Shown: positions 32,659 through 44,600, counted from the first letter of the stretch. The stretch is DNA of 64,000 nucleotides from Paraphaeosphaeria minitans (GCA_015832175.1 WJXW01000004.1:1488001-1552000); one strand, 5' to 3'. Translations and numbers: made by a program. Notes: generated by a model from the sequence alone, not told the origin.

Positions 32659-34031
32659 AATTAATAAACTTATCCTAAATGCGATCTGCTGTCTAACCGC
32701 CCCATATCAAACGGCTGACGTTTAGCAGGTGCAGTAGGGAAAGGATTCTACGCCAAATCACAGGCCTTTAAACTGCCGTGACATCTCGCTGGCTCATGAC
32801 TCGTTGCTCGTTTTCGGAAAGTTATAGGTAGTCGTGCCGCTGGCTAAACGCTTAAATTTATCCTCAAGTCCTGTTCTCGGCACACTGGCGCTGTACCTAT
32901 AGTTGCAGCTGCTTTACATTTCTGCTCATAATAAACCGCAAGATCACCCACCGCAGTTTTGGCCTACTGATTATTGGCATATAGTGTCTCTTCTCGTGAG
33001 TCGCTTTCAGGACGTGCTCCAGAATGGGAGGACAGGATGAACCTAAGCGCTCTTGGAGCTGTAGCTTCTTGGTTCTTAGCTTAGATCGCGGTGGGGCTGG
33101 GATATACTGACGCCCGAAACTTGACATTATCCATGCTTTTCAGCCCCAATCGGACCTGTCGTCATGTGGCATAGCATCGTGTAAGATACGGTTGCAGCCA
33201 CGGTCACCGAGATTCCCAACTGTACCACTTGCCACATCTGGTGCCTCCAGCGCGTGCAGTGGTCCGTACCTATTATGGACGGTGAGATCTAGCTACGGTA
33301 ACGGTGCGGTAGGCTCTAGTACAGTACGGGTAAATTACAGTACGACCAAAAAAAGGAGTACTACTACCTAAGTAGACCCGTTTCCTACTCAATAGGCTTA
33401 GTTTTGGTAGAACTTCTAGGTAGCAGATTACGACAAGACTACGATACAGAGCTAGGTACAGTCCACACTGCCAAGAAACGGTCCTTGGCTATACCGTACT
33501 CACGGTACTAAGGACTGTTTGCACGCAATGGGTGCCTCTATGGCCAAGTTTGTTCCGTACGTAACCTTTCGCACGAGTGCCAAAGCTTCGGCACCTTGGC
33601 GACCACCTTCATCAAATCATCTCCAGCGAAATGCTGTATCATAGCACGCGCAGAGAGGGCGGAGGACGTAATCCCCACAACATATTCGAAGATTCTATCA
33701 AGGCCGATGGGAAGGCTGAATGCCTCTTGGAACGTACCACTATCCGGGTGGCTTCTCGTGTTTACACAAACAATGAAACGAGGAAGAAGAAGTAGTAGTA
33801 AGCGATGAGAGATTACTACCAAATGAGCCTGATCACTGAAATTGAGTGAAGGAGTAGTGATTCACAACCCAGCCAAAGAGCTTCGCCCAAAGGTCTCAGG
33901 ATTCGATTATTTTTTCTAAGGATCTATTATAAACATGGTTATGGGCAATTCCTCGGTGCAACAACTACCTATCATACGCCGATACGGACCGCGACCACAT
34001 GTCGCGGGGCTAGACTCCTGTGATGCACCAT
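32659..34031. other. Intergenic with palindromic GTAC-rich stretch
   Basis: About 1.4 kb. The part at 33,255-33,520 is rich in GTAC, CCGTAC and GTACGG words and self-complementary segments, resembling the remains of a small inverted-repeat element. Open frames on both strands at 33,538-33,822 overlap and are not recognisable. Confidence 0.4.
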
Positions 34032-35111
34032 TCATATCACATCACTCACACTGGGGTGGAGATCCTTCTCGAAAGGCCCAGGCTTCACTTTGTACACCTT
34101 TTTCTTCAGGGCTCGTGATCGAGACCATTTATCGATGGCATCCCAGTTCACACATTGCCTCTCCCCTCCTGAGATGAGATCCTTGTTAGGCTTCTCATGG
34201 GAGTCGGCAATCCAGACCGCAGTGTATACCGACACGTCAGCATGACACATGATGGTTCTGCGTATATACTCGATGCAGTGGGCTGGAAAGATTAGGACAT
34301 CATTACAGTATCGAGATAGCGTTACCAGTGTCAACTCACAGAGATGTTCGATAACGCGATCCTCATGATCCAGTCCCTTTTCTGTCATACCGGGGTAGTA
34401 GTGAGACCTATAGACATCAGCGGGTGGCAAAGGTCAGCATACTGAGGTGGTAAACCTCAAATTCGATCTTCTCAGCGCTTCCTGTGAGTTATTAGTATGC
34501 TTCGATGAAAGGCCTACGTGACCTACAAGGCAATGAAGCTCGTGATAAACTGACAAGACACCGACATAACCGCCGCCAGAAACTCTGACAACTTTATCGT
34601 CGATTTCGATATTGGCCTTGTGTAGTTCTTCTTCAGTAGCGTGGAAGTTCATGGCTGCAAATTTTCAGTCCATGCTCATATTTCATCCGACATATAACGC
34701 ACGTTCGAGAAGATGCCTCCAGTGTTGCTCAGTATCGTTTGGGTGGCCCACGAACCCCTTCTGCTCAAGCACTTCGTGGTCTTCGTGTAAGGGCTGTGGC
34801 TCATACATTATCAGTGGATTGACCGGCGCTGTATTGTTATCAGAGCAAGATTCATGGAGTATGGGTGTGGACGAAAGCGACGGACAGTAAACATATAGTC
34901 TTTGGTTCTTCAAGAAAGAAAAGACTGTCGGCAATGATAGCACTAGGTATAGTATCGCAACGACATTAAAGGCTTGTTGAATGGAGGGAAGATATCGGCT
35001 GATACGATTTGAGCTGGTCGTGTTCTGCTCCAAAGGAAGATCTTCATTTATCAGCGGCTCACTGGAGTCAAACTCGCTCTCGGGTAGGGGCTTGGAAAGC
35101 TTCTTCCACAT
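34032..35111 (-). CDS. UstYa-like (DUF3328) oxidase-type protein
   Basis: Five exons on the minus strand: 35111-34703, 34654-34527, 34481-34456, 34407-34340 and 34282-34032. The four introns (48, 45, 48, 57 bp) mostly have good donors and branch points (including TACTAAT); the GTTTAC donor of intron 3 is weak. The 293-aa product has a cytosolic N-terminus, one membrane helix at about residues 47-66, and then the lumenal DUF3328 domain. Both diagnostic HxxHC motifs are intact: HELHC at 174-178 and HLSHC at 209-213, with HYYPGMTE between them. UstYa-family proteins catalyse oxidations, cyclisations and halogenations of ribosomal peptides and polyketides in fungal biosynthetic clusters. It is the only intact catalytic-looking gene of this locus. 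Its substrate is unknown. Confidence 0.88.
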
Positions 35112-35651
35112 TTTGGACAACGGCGAAGCCGTCAGGATGCAAGGAAAATTGGAGTCGAGAGATGGGGAGAAGGACGGGGCCACCACAGAGCAGAGCTCGA
35201 TCTTGAAAAGTAAATGTGTAAGGTGATCGGATGCGTTATCTGCCACTCGGGGCCCACATGGGCATCATCAGCCATCAGCTGCACGCATGTAGGCGCTGAG
35301 GAGAGACAAACTGCACGCCGTACCGAGCGCTCTGCGTAATGATTGGCCACTAGACGAACGCCCAGGCTTTTTGTAGATGGTCTACAGGGTGTAAACCCGA
35401 AATTCGCGTCACGACGAGGCTGACTCGTCCCGATTTCTTTGTTCTCATTCATCGCGTTAACCTATCGCGTTAGTTAAGGTACGTTCGATCCCGTAGCACA
35501 TGCAGTGATACGGCTGCCTGTCACATCATTCCTGTGATTGGCGATGTTCTTGTCAAGATTTTGGATATAAGAACATCAATTCCTGGTGGTGGATCGTCTC
35601 ATCCAACCCAATACCAACTCTCCACTCGAACACTTTCAAAGACCAGACAGC
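35112..35651. promoter_or_regulatory. Divergent promoter region of the UstYa-like gene and a small secreted-peptide candidate
   Basis: 540 bp head to head. On the plus side TATAAGA at 35,566-35,572 stands about 80 bp before the ATG at 35652 and is followed by a CA/CT-rich leader, which suggests a real promoter there. Confidence 0.45.
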
Positions 35652-35837
35652 ATGCAGTACCAACTCTTTCTTGCGCTGTTCAGCGTGCTGAGTGCGGGTG
35701 TCATTGCTGCACCTCTAGCAGTTCGTAAGAATCGATTCAATCCTCGAACGAGGATTATTTTCTGAAAAATCGTAGCCGTAGACCTGGACAGCGTCCTGAT
35801 ACCGATCCAGGCCGACGGAGGTGTTGACTACTCTTAG
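35652..35837 (+). CDS. Short secreted-peptide candidate next to the UstYa-like gene
   Basis: The ATG at 35652 opens a strong signal peptide (MQYQLFLALFSVLSAG, then VIAAPLA). A 51-bp intron (GTAAGA at 35,725 to CGTAG at 35,775) joins to a second exon reading VDLDSVLIPIQADGGVDYS with a TAG at 35,835-35,837, giving 44 aa. Without splicing the frame ends VRKNRFNPRTRIIF. The TAG is followed in frame by VTLREEASMGVM, so the stop might be a recent CAG-to-TAG change that shortened the protein. Clusters with UstYa proteins often encode a secreted precursor peptide, but no Kex2-flanked core repeats are seen here, so that role is speculative. Confidence 0.35.
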
Positions 35838-36965
35838 GTCACACTTAGAGAAGAGGCGAGCATGGGCGTTATGTGAGTGAGCTTTCGACCTATCGAAAAA
35901 ATGTGATGTACACTAACTTTGTGTGTAGTTTGAGTGCGCGGCACTCTGAACCTTTTGCGTCTCTCGGGTGGAGATATTCATCGAGTCAAGGACTCGAGAG
36001 AAACCCTGCCAGGTCTAGACCTTGGGCGAATGGGTCACGTGAGCGAGTTAGCTGAACCAGCCTGTAGCCTTACAGCCTTATGATTTTTTTTTCTTCGTCG
36101 TGAATATGTCTCAATATGAGAGTGATGCCCAGTATATCACAGTCGACCTTCAGCTGGTGCCTCGGCTCTGAACATTCACCTGGAACCGACAGAGTGGCCC
36201 CTATTGGCGCTAATGCAAGTGTCAGATGAACACGCCAGGGATTTTATCCAATAACGGCTAGTATCCCTCAAGTTCCCGCTTCCCATCCGTCTTAGCACTC
36301 ACTTTATTCGTGTGCCAATAATGTCGAAGTGTTGGATTCGTAGCACATCAATGGGTATATAATGTGTGGCGATAAGCACTGTGGCGGTTTTGTCAGCGCA
36401 CCTAGGTAGGTATTTGCTTTAAAAGGAGTGTTGGACGGTTCATATTTCCCTTGCTAACTAAAATGAAAATGTTGATGCAGTTACGCCAAAATGCCCTTTC
36501 CCGTCCCCGTGGTAGGAGTGGTGCGAGTTGCGGACTTTGCACTTCGCCACGCGAGGATGCATGGTACCTGGGTAATCTACTTTCATTTGCTTCGTACGTA
36601 CCAGACGCGGATATAGGCAGGGCGGGTCGCGCCTCCGCCAGTAAGCCTGCCATCACCGGACACCAACCTGCGAGGGCATCCTCCTCCTTACTGAATACGC
36701 CATAGCGTGCATCCCTTCGGTTGGATGGTAACCAGTGGAGAGCAAGCTCTCCCACCCGTGTTGATGCATTGCAAAACATCCAAACGCAAGACCCGTGCAC
36801 AAGGTTTCCTCCTCCCTTCCGCGCCCCGAACCAGCCACCCGCCTTCGCCTACGCGCTACTTGGTAGCTCTGATTTCGCGTGGAGCTTCGCTGGCTGAAGT
36901 GTACATCGACACCCGACATCTTTGAAGCTTGCAGTATTGTCACTTCTTACCAGTTCTCGTTCGAT
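35838..36965. other. Intergenic, no supported gene
   Basis: About 1.1 kb. Frames at 36,402-36,943 on both strands overlap each other and show no family features. The rest is unremarkable. Confidence 0.45.
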
Positions 36966-38449
36966 ATGGCGTATGACAGCCCCCATGGCCTTATTGCGGC
37001 CGCCGTCATCGTGCAGGTACTGGTCCTGATGATGATCGGTTCACGATTTGTGTCGCACAAGATGAAGGGCCTCGAATTTCACACCTCAGACTACCTCATC
37101 ATTTTTGCAGGTGTTTTGTCGACCGCTCTCGCAATTGACCAGATTTATTGTACGTATTGCAGTCCCAGAAGAAGGCACTGGCCATCCACTATCTCTCCAA
37201 TTTCCCTCAAAGTGCTTTCACACTCTTGCGTCTCCTCGGACGCGATGAAGACTGTGAAATCCATGAGTGAGAGTCGATACTCGTTCTGATATCTTTACAG
37301 GTGCTGCCAATGGATTGTTTGCAGTCAGAATTGCTCCTTTGCAGAAGGAAAATCCTGCGGCCGCGGTTGATTTCTTATACACACTACGTATGGTGAGTAT
37401 CCTCCCTCATAGCTACTCTACGAGAACTAAATAGTGGCAAGCACAACTACGCTTTCGTTGTCACAGGGATTCTTGCCATCGGTTTCATCAAAACTTCTGT
37501 CTCGTTCTTCTACCTCCAGATCTTCAGTGTTCCGAAGTATCGTCCATACATCATTACATGGATCGTTATCATGACCCTGTGGACAATCAGCTTCTTCACT
37601 GCCTTCATGGCCATCTGCGGAGACCACGGAATCTTCTCTTCGCGAAGTCATATGAATCCCTCAGTCCAGAAGAGGGAGTGTGGATCCACTCAAATGTTGG
37701 ACTTCGGTGTGCTGATATCTGGCACTATTTCTGACCTTATTACCGTTCTCATTCCTCTACCAATGGTATGACGAGACTCTCCAACGCCTGCGCACAACAG
37801 TTGACTGATTGCACAAGATCTTTTCCCTCCTTCACCTTCCAATTTCGGACAAGATCTCCATCGCAGCGATATTCCTTGTAGGACTGCTGTAAATATATGC
37901 ATCGACTTTGAATATGGCCTATACTTACCGTTCTCAAGATCCGTCGGAGCTAGCGCTGCGAGGTCCTACATCGGCATCTACACCAAGTTTGCCCCGAAAG
38001 ATAAGATCATGGACTCTGCACGCAAGTCATCTCCGTCACAAAAATCACCCAGTATCTGACTGCTCACAGTTGGCGTCACCGCAACGTGCGTGTGGACCCT
38101 CATCGAGATCCAAGTCGGTATACTTGCCGCCTGCGCTCCGACGATCCGCCCTGTTCTACGCGAGTTGATACACAACGGACTGTTCAGTGGCCTTGTGAGC
38201 GCCGCAAGCAGCGTCATCAGCAGGAAGAGTTCGCGATCGCACATGCAGGGCTCTTACAATGATTCTGATCGTGGGCATCCCGAATACGAGTCGCGTCTGA
38301 AGGGAGGGGCAGACGAGGAGATAATTCGACTGCATGACATGGCAGGTGCAAACTCGTCGAGCGCGGAGCATGTGGATGGCTCTGAGGCCCCCAAACGTGG
38401 TGCGATCCATGTATCGAAGGGGTACACAGTGGGTGCGGGGCATGAATGA
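36966..38449 (+). CDS. Rhodopsin-domain integral membrane protein (fungal PTH11-like receptor family, no CFEM)
   Basis: Six exons: 36966-37149, 37301-37392, 37442-37765, 37818-37888, 37939-38021 and 38070-38449, giving 377 aa. Seven hydrophobic helices span about residues 8-285, with landmarks HNYAFVVTGILAIGFIKTSV, SDLITVLIPLPM, LPISDKISIAAIFLVG and WTLIEIQVGILAACAPTIRP, which fit the fungal rhodopsin domain (PF20684). The cytosolic tail is about 90 residues, polar and acidic. Intron 1 is long (151 bp) and the exon 3 acceptor was chosen to keep frame (GGCAAG). The last intron has a GC donor (GCAAGT), a known minor splice type. Such proteins are thought to be GPCR-like sensors; many are near secondary-metabolite genes. 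Ligand unknown. It is the last intact gene before the transposon block. Confidence 0.78.
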
Positions 38450-38597
38450 GGATGGTATTTGAATGTGGTTCGAGGTTGGGATGTCGCATCGTGTAGTGTT
38501 CGCTCCAAATTTGTACATAGTAAAATAGGGTGGTAATGTGATTTTTTAAACGGCCTAGCTAATCGCTCAAGTCACCTAAGCATTATGTGGAGTTAAA
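38450..38597. other. Boundary between gene space and AT-rich repeat block
   Basis: Within about 150 bp after the stop codon the base composition drops and G/C survive mainly in CTA, TAG and GCGC-type words, a sharp compartment boundary. Confidence 0.6.
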
Positions 38598-38756
38598 CTG
38601 AGGATACTGCTTAGGGTGATTAAGTGTATTATCACTAAACAGGAGAAGCCTGCTTAGTAGTGTGTCTTATATAGATCTAGTTTATATAAGAAAGTAGTAA
38701 GCTAAGTAAGAAGCTTATAGTAGTTAGGTAATTACTTTTTAGGTAATTACCCTATT
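38598..38756. repeat. RIP-mutated inverted copy Z2 of the 28.6-kb repeat
   Basis: Aligns to the reverse complement of about 28,582-28,764. Examples are TGCTCAGGGTGATCAAG versus TGCTTAGGGTGATTAAG, and CACTGAACAGGAGAAGCC versus CACTAAACAGGAGAAGCC. Essentially all differences in the core are transitions expected of RIP. The copy is cut at 38,757 by the first LTR of family X. Confidence 0.75.
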
Positions 38757-39629
38757 TGTCCGTACAGTTTATCGTACAAATAGCACTAAGTGAAATAGGG
38801 GCCTGTCTACCTGTAGGGACCCGCATAAGGACCCACTACTTAGGTTAGCGCTAAGAGGTAGAGACTTTATAAGGCCCTACCTGCCTATAAGGACCCGCAC
38901 AAGGACCCACTACTTAGGTCAGCGCTAAGAGGCAGAAACTTTATAAGGTCCTTAGTGCCCCTTTGTATAATAGACTAGACGTAATTAATTAAACCTACTC
39001 CTTACCCTTTATATAATAGTATACTATTAACCCTTAAATACTTAAATGCAGATTAAGCCAAACCTACACTAATTAGTAGTTAATTCTAATTAACTATAAA
39101 CTAGTAAAGTCTAAAGACAGAGCGCCCTATAAGCTAAATACGTAGGCTCTATATTATTATCTTTACTAGAGATTAAATTTCAAATTATATAATAAGTAAA
39201 AATAAAGTGTGTATATTTATAAAGAGTTGTACAATCTAGTCTAAGCTACTCTATAGAAAAAAAAGAGATAGTAAACCCCCTTATAACTCTAAAAAACATA
39301 TTACATAATTAAACTAGTAATAACTAAACGTAAACACGTTATATAATTAAACTAGTAATAACTAAACGTAGACATGTCGCATAACTAAGAAAGATAATAA
39401 TAACATAGCCTTAAGACTAAGAGACTTCCTAGAGGAACTATAACCTAAAGACATTACGTAATAATTAATACTACCTCCTTAGTAAAAAGATAAAGTAATA
39501 TAGCTTTAATAAGTAAAGGAAGTAATAAATATTAAAACTATTACCTTAAAAGGAGAGATTACACAAAAGTACTAAATAGATAAAGTAAATCTATATAGCT
39601 ACTTACCCCCTTCTCTAAAATAGCTAAAC
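38757..39629 (+). mobile_element. Truncated family-X LTR element (X0)
   Basis: A 312-bp LTR (38,757-39,068, TG...CA) containing two copies of a 74-bp module is followed by 560 bp of internal sequence. That sequence includes tandem units of about 37 bp (AACTAGTAATAACTAAACGT) near 39,300-39,370. It ends where another X LTR starts at 39,630, indicating insertion or recombination. Confidence 0.65.
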
Positions 39630-40888
39630 TGTCTATACAGTTTATCGTACAAATAGCACTAAGTGAAATAGGGGCCTACCTACCTATAGGGACCCGCATA
39701 AGGACCCACTGCTTAGGTTAGCGCTAAGAGGCATAGACTTTATAAGGTCCTTAGTGCCCCTTTGTATAATAGACTAGACGTAATTAATTAAACCTACTTC
39801 TTACCCTTTATATAATAGTATACTATTAATTTTTAAATACTTAATTGCAGATGGAGCTAAACTAACAGTAATTAGTAGTTAATTCTAATTAACTACAAAC
39901 TAGCAAAGTCTGAAAATAGAGCGCCCTATAAGCTAGATACGTAGACTCTATATTATTACTTTTACTAGAGATTAAATTTTAGATTATATAATAAGCAGAA
40001 ACAAAGCGCACATATCTATAAAGAGTCGCATAATCTAGTCTAAGCTATTCTATAGAAAAGAAAGGAGATAGTAAGCACATTTATAATCCTAAAAAACACG
40101 TCGCACAATTAAACTAGCGATAACTAAACGTAAATACGTTGCACAATTAAACTAGCAATACACTAATATAGTCTAGTCGCACAATTTAACAAGATAATAA
40201 TATAGCACTAGGACTAGGAGACTTCCTAAAAGAATCTGTATAAAAAGGAATTACACAATAAGCTACCTAGGAGAATAACTTAGAATAGCTTTAATAAGTA
40301 GAGGAAGTAATAAATATTAAAACTATTACCTTAAGAGGAGAGATTACACAAAAGTACTAAGTAGACAGAGTAGATTTACACAGCTACCTACCCCCTTCTC
40401 TAAAATAGCTAAACACTTATATAGTGTATATAATCGCGTAATATTATGTAAGCAGCCTTAAAAGTAAAAAGGTAATCTCTTTTTTTACTAAAAATTTTAA
40501 TAACTAGAAAGAGAAAACTTTTAATAAGATTAGTTATATAGTAAGAAAAGAGCTTATTAATTTTTTTATAAAAAAAGGCTTTATTACTACTAATACTATA
40601 ATAAAAGACACCTATATAAAGAAACTCTTTAAACTATTACAGCTTAACTATAAGCTACAGACCTTTTATATAATAACGCTATAACTGTAACCTAAACTAC
40701 TTTACACAATCCTAATAAAGCAACCTATACTATTTATAGGTAATGTATATATATATAGAGTATAGCTAGGGCCTATCCCTATACGTGTAAGGACAGAGAC
40801 ACTATATATAGAGCCACACTAGTAGTAATAGCCTAAAACCTAGACTACTTTTGCCTAACAAACTACATTATATAAAAAGAGTAGACAC

Positions 40889-41115
40889 TGTAGTGTAAAG
40901 GTTGGCCTACGATAGAGAATCGGAGAAACATAGGGCTGATTAGCTGTTATTTAAGATAGCTGATTAGGGAATAGGAAAAAGAGCGCGCAACCCAGACAAG
41001 ACAGGAGGAGACCTAATAGATAATTAGAGTAGTTGGATTTATATAATAGATTTTAGATAGGAGAACTTAACTTATTCTTTTATATTCCTTACTTAAGGTA
41101 AACGCACCTATAACA
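40889..41115 (+). repeat. 5' LTR of the Gypsy element
   Basis: 227 bp, TG...CA, collinear with 53,259-53,486. Shared blocks include GATAATTAGAGTAGTTGGATT and AACTTATTCTTTTATATTCC. Confidence 0.8.
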
Positions 41116-41194
41116 CAATAATTTTTAGTAAGGGATATAGGGCTGCTTTTAAAAGGATATAAAGAAGTATAGCGACAAGTATTTAGAGAACTAA

Positions 41195-41570
41195 TAGAAG
41201 CTGTTTAGTAGACTTTTAAGTAGCTACTAAATAGCTAGGAATAAAGTAACAAGACTAATAGACTTTTAAGTAGCTATTAGGTACAAAGACAGACAGACTG
41301 TATAGACTTTTAAGTAGTTATTAGTCGCCTAAATAGACAGATTAATAGACTTTTAAGTAGTCACTAATTACCTAGAAACAAAACAACAATAGACTAATAG
41401 ACTTTCGAGCAGCTATCTAGTGCTAGTATAGACTGTATAGACTTTTAAGTAGTTATTAGTTACCTAGGAACAAAATAATAACAGACTAATAGACTTTTAA
41501 GCAGCTATTAGGTAGAAAGAGTAATAGACTAAAGAACCTTTAAGTAGTTACTAGACTCCTAGAAAGAGCA
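41195..41570 (+). repeat. Tandem array in the Gypsy leader
   Basis: Eight imperfect copies of a unit with the core AGACTTTTAAGTAGYTATTAG, spaced about 45-55 bp, lie about 80 bp downstream of the 5' LTR, in the untranslated or gag-leader part of the element. Differences between copies are again mostly transitions. Confidence 0.75.
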
Positions 41571-41699
41571 AATGTAATAGACCCTAAATAATTCTAGTCT
41601 AAGTAATAATTAAGTTAGGGATAAAAGGGGAAGTAAGGTATTAGTAGTAGAATTCTATTAAGTAAGATTGTTATCCGCATACCTAAAGCTGAATTACTA

Positions 41700-44600
41700 A
41701 TAGAAAACTAATATAAGAATAAATAGACAATAGAAGAAAAACAAAAAACAAAACAAAATAGATTTATATAGGTTTTGCAATAACTCTGTTTATCTAACTA
41801 CCCTTACTAAGAGTAGCACTAGCTAAATAAGCTAGGGTATTACTAATTACCTTTTAAAAGATATAGATAAAAGAAAACAGTTTAAGAATAGAGGACTAGG
41901 AATAAGAGGCTTTTCCTAAAAAAGAAACGTGGCTTAGTTTACTCTAAGCCTAAATAACAGCAACGCACTAAGCTTTAGTAGTATTAATATTACTACTTTT
42001 CTAGAAAACTATAACTTTTAAGCAGAAAGAGTAGAGTAGAGTAAAGAGCTTAAAAAATAAAAGCTACCTTACTTCTACTTAGGCACTTACTAAAAGGATA
42101 TTATAAAGCTACTAGTTTATAGAAGCGCTTTAGTTAACTAGAAAGACTTCTAGAAGATACTTTGCTCTAAGTACTTATTAATAGACTTAGAATACTAAAA
42201 ATTAACTAGAGCCTACTTTAAGAGCTAGCTTAATAAAGTAAGCTAGCAGCCTATTACACTAAATAACTACTTCTATAAGTTTAATAGCTATACTTAAGCT
42301 ACCCTTACCTAATTACAGATTATGTAGATAGAAGTAGGGACTCTTTTTTTTAGAGATCTTAGCTAAGACAATAAGACTATAGTTATATATAAAATGCTAA
42401 TAGAGAGTTGCCTAAGAGGAGGTAATATAAACACCTATTAGGTGCAAGAAATATACAATTTCTTTCGCTAGTGTAGAGACCAGGATAAGGCAATTAGGGC
42501 TATATAGTAGGAGGAGAGATAAGTTACTATAAATCTAGCTTATTCTAAAGCTGCTTTATTAGTAATCCTACTTATCCTACCACCTAGGAAGTTCTTTAAG
42601 GTATAGGAGGAAATAAGAATAGGAGGAAATAAAGATTATAAAGAAGAAGTAGATACGTAAGTCTAAGAAGTTATTATAAAAATAGGAGGACTTACCCTTA
42701 CTATAAAAAAATATAAGTAATAGAAGGCTTCTATACCTACTACTACTAGTTTTATTTTTAATAAGCTAGCTAATAACTAATACGCTTTTAACAAGCTTAT
42801 AGAGCTAACCCTTTATATAGAACGCAATAATAGGTTATTTAAGAGCTCCTATAACCCTATTATAAACCCTAGTGTAGGTACTTAGGTAATTTGCAATTAG
42901 GAATATTAAGTCTAGGCTTATAGGACCTATAGAGAGACTAGGCATATTATAAAGGACTGCCCCTAGCGCTAAGGCCTTATTAAAAGAGGTTAGTACTATA
43001 AAATCTTTAACACTAATAGCTAGTTTTTTAACTTCTACTATAGCCTAAAACACCTTTAAATAGAGAAATTTAGGGGGCCTATACCTTACTCCTAGAGAGA
43101 TGCACAGCTCTAGTACCTACTTAGGGAGATTAAATAGTATTTTAACGTTACTAATAAGGATTTAGAGAAGAATTTTAGCTAAGTGCTAGACCTAGAGGGT
43201 AAGAAAGCCTCTACCTATCTTAAATATAAATTAGGCTAATTATATTTTAGGTTAATAAGTAGTAAGCAAGAAGACTAGGAGCTAGAGATAGAAGTAATAA
43301 GAAGGGCTAAAGCCTTCTACGCTACCCTATTAGAGGTCTCCTACCTATCTAAGGAAGTTAACATAACTAAGGAAGTAAATACTGCTAGAACTAGAGTAGT
43401 AGAAAAGAGCTTATAAGAATAATAGAACTAACTAAGTATTAAAAAGATTATAGGGGCTAGAGTAAGTAAACTAGTGTTAGTAGCTTAAACAAGAGACCTT
43501 TAAAAAAAAAGGGTTAGAATTAATCCCTAGCTATAGATTAAAGAATTCCGCCTAGGATCTTCTCTACTAGTAATTAACAACAATAAATTAGTGCTATAAG
43601 TAGTAGTTATAGAAGTAAACTAAAGAGCTTCTAAACCTACTTAGATAATAGAGGAGAGTATTATCTAAGCTATACTAGAAGCTAAGGCTACTAGTAGAAA
43701 GAAAAGTACTTAAATAGCCTCTACTCCTCTATTAGATAAAGAGCTAGTCGCACTTATTAACACCCTAAATACTAATTCTATCCTAATAGTAGCACTAATC
43801 TAAAAGGTAAGAGGTATTATAGTTAGATTAATATTTTCTTAAAACAAACTACATTTAAAGGCCTAGTAACTACTCTCTAGAAAGGAAAAAGAACCTAATA
43901 ACTAATTAGACAAGAGTAAATTAGGGAATATCTTTATAGGGACATAACAAAGATAAGTTTTAATAGAAAAACAAAGTTAGGACCACCCTTAAGAACCTAC
44001 TATCTTATTAGAAGCAATAATAGAGAAGTTGCGCCCTAGGCTACACTAGATCGCACAAAGAAACGCTGTACAAAGTACCTAATATAGTATTAGAGAGGTG
44101 CAGGATAGATATTAAGAAGAAGCTAATAAGGTTAACCTCTAAAGTCGCACTAAGCTAGAAAAATAGATAGGAGTTTAAAATATTCTAGCAAAACTCTCTA
44201 CTTATTTTATTACTATTCTTAGAAGCCACTATAAAGTTCTGCTTAACTTAGGATTAGAACTAAATATTATAAGGTATACTACTATAAGGGCACTTAATAT
44301 TATAATCTAGGACTAAGATTAAAGCCACTTACCTACTAAAGAATAATTAGGTATAGTAGGAGCTAGTAGAGATTTAAATAAGTATATAGAAACTGCCTAT
44401 AGTATACTACTTAAGATTAGGCTAATTACAATTCCTACTTATTTTAAGATTATAAGAAACGTTAGGAGGCCTATTATTCTAGGCACCTTTTTTACAATAG
44501 CTGCTTAGTTAGCTATAGAATTCACCTTAATAGACTAATACCTATATAGGGTTACCTCTATAAATAGGAAAAGAACAGTCTCTTTCCTTAGGTTAGATAC

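Noticed and set aside
35652..36060. Ustiloxin-type precursor with repeated cores
   Set aside because: No repeated Kex2-flanked core peptide was found in any frame of the region.
36402..36943. Overlapping frames on both strands, up to 132 codons
   Set aside because: No motif, mutually overlapping, no splice partners.
41195..41570. CRISPR-like regular repeats
   Set aside because: Eukaryotic sequence; units are degenerate and spacers related, located in a retrotransposon leader.
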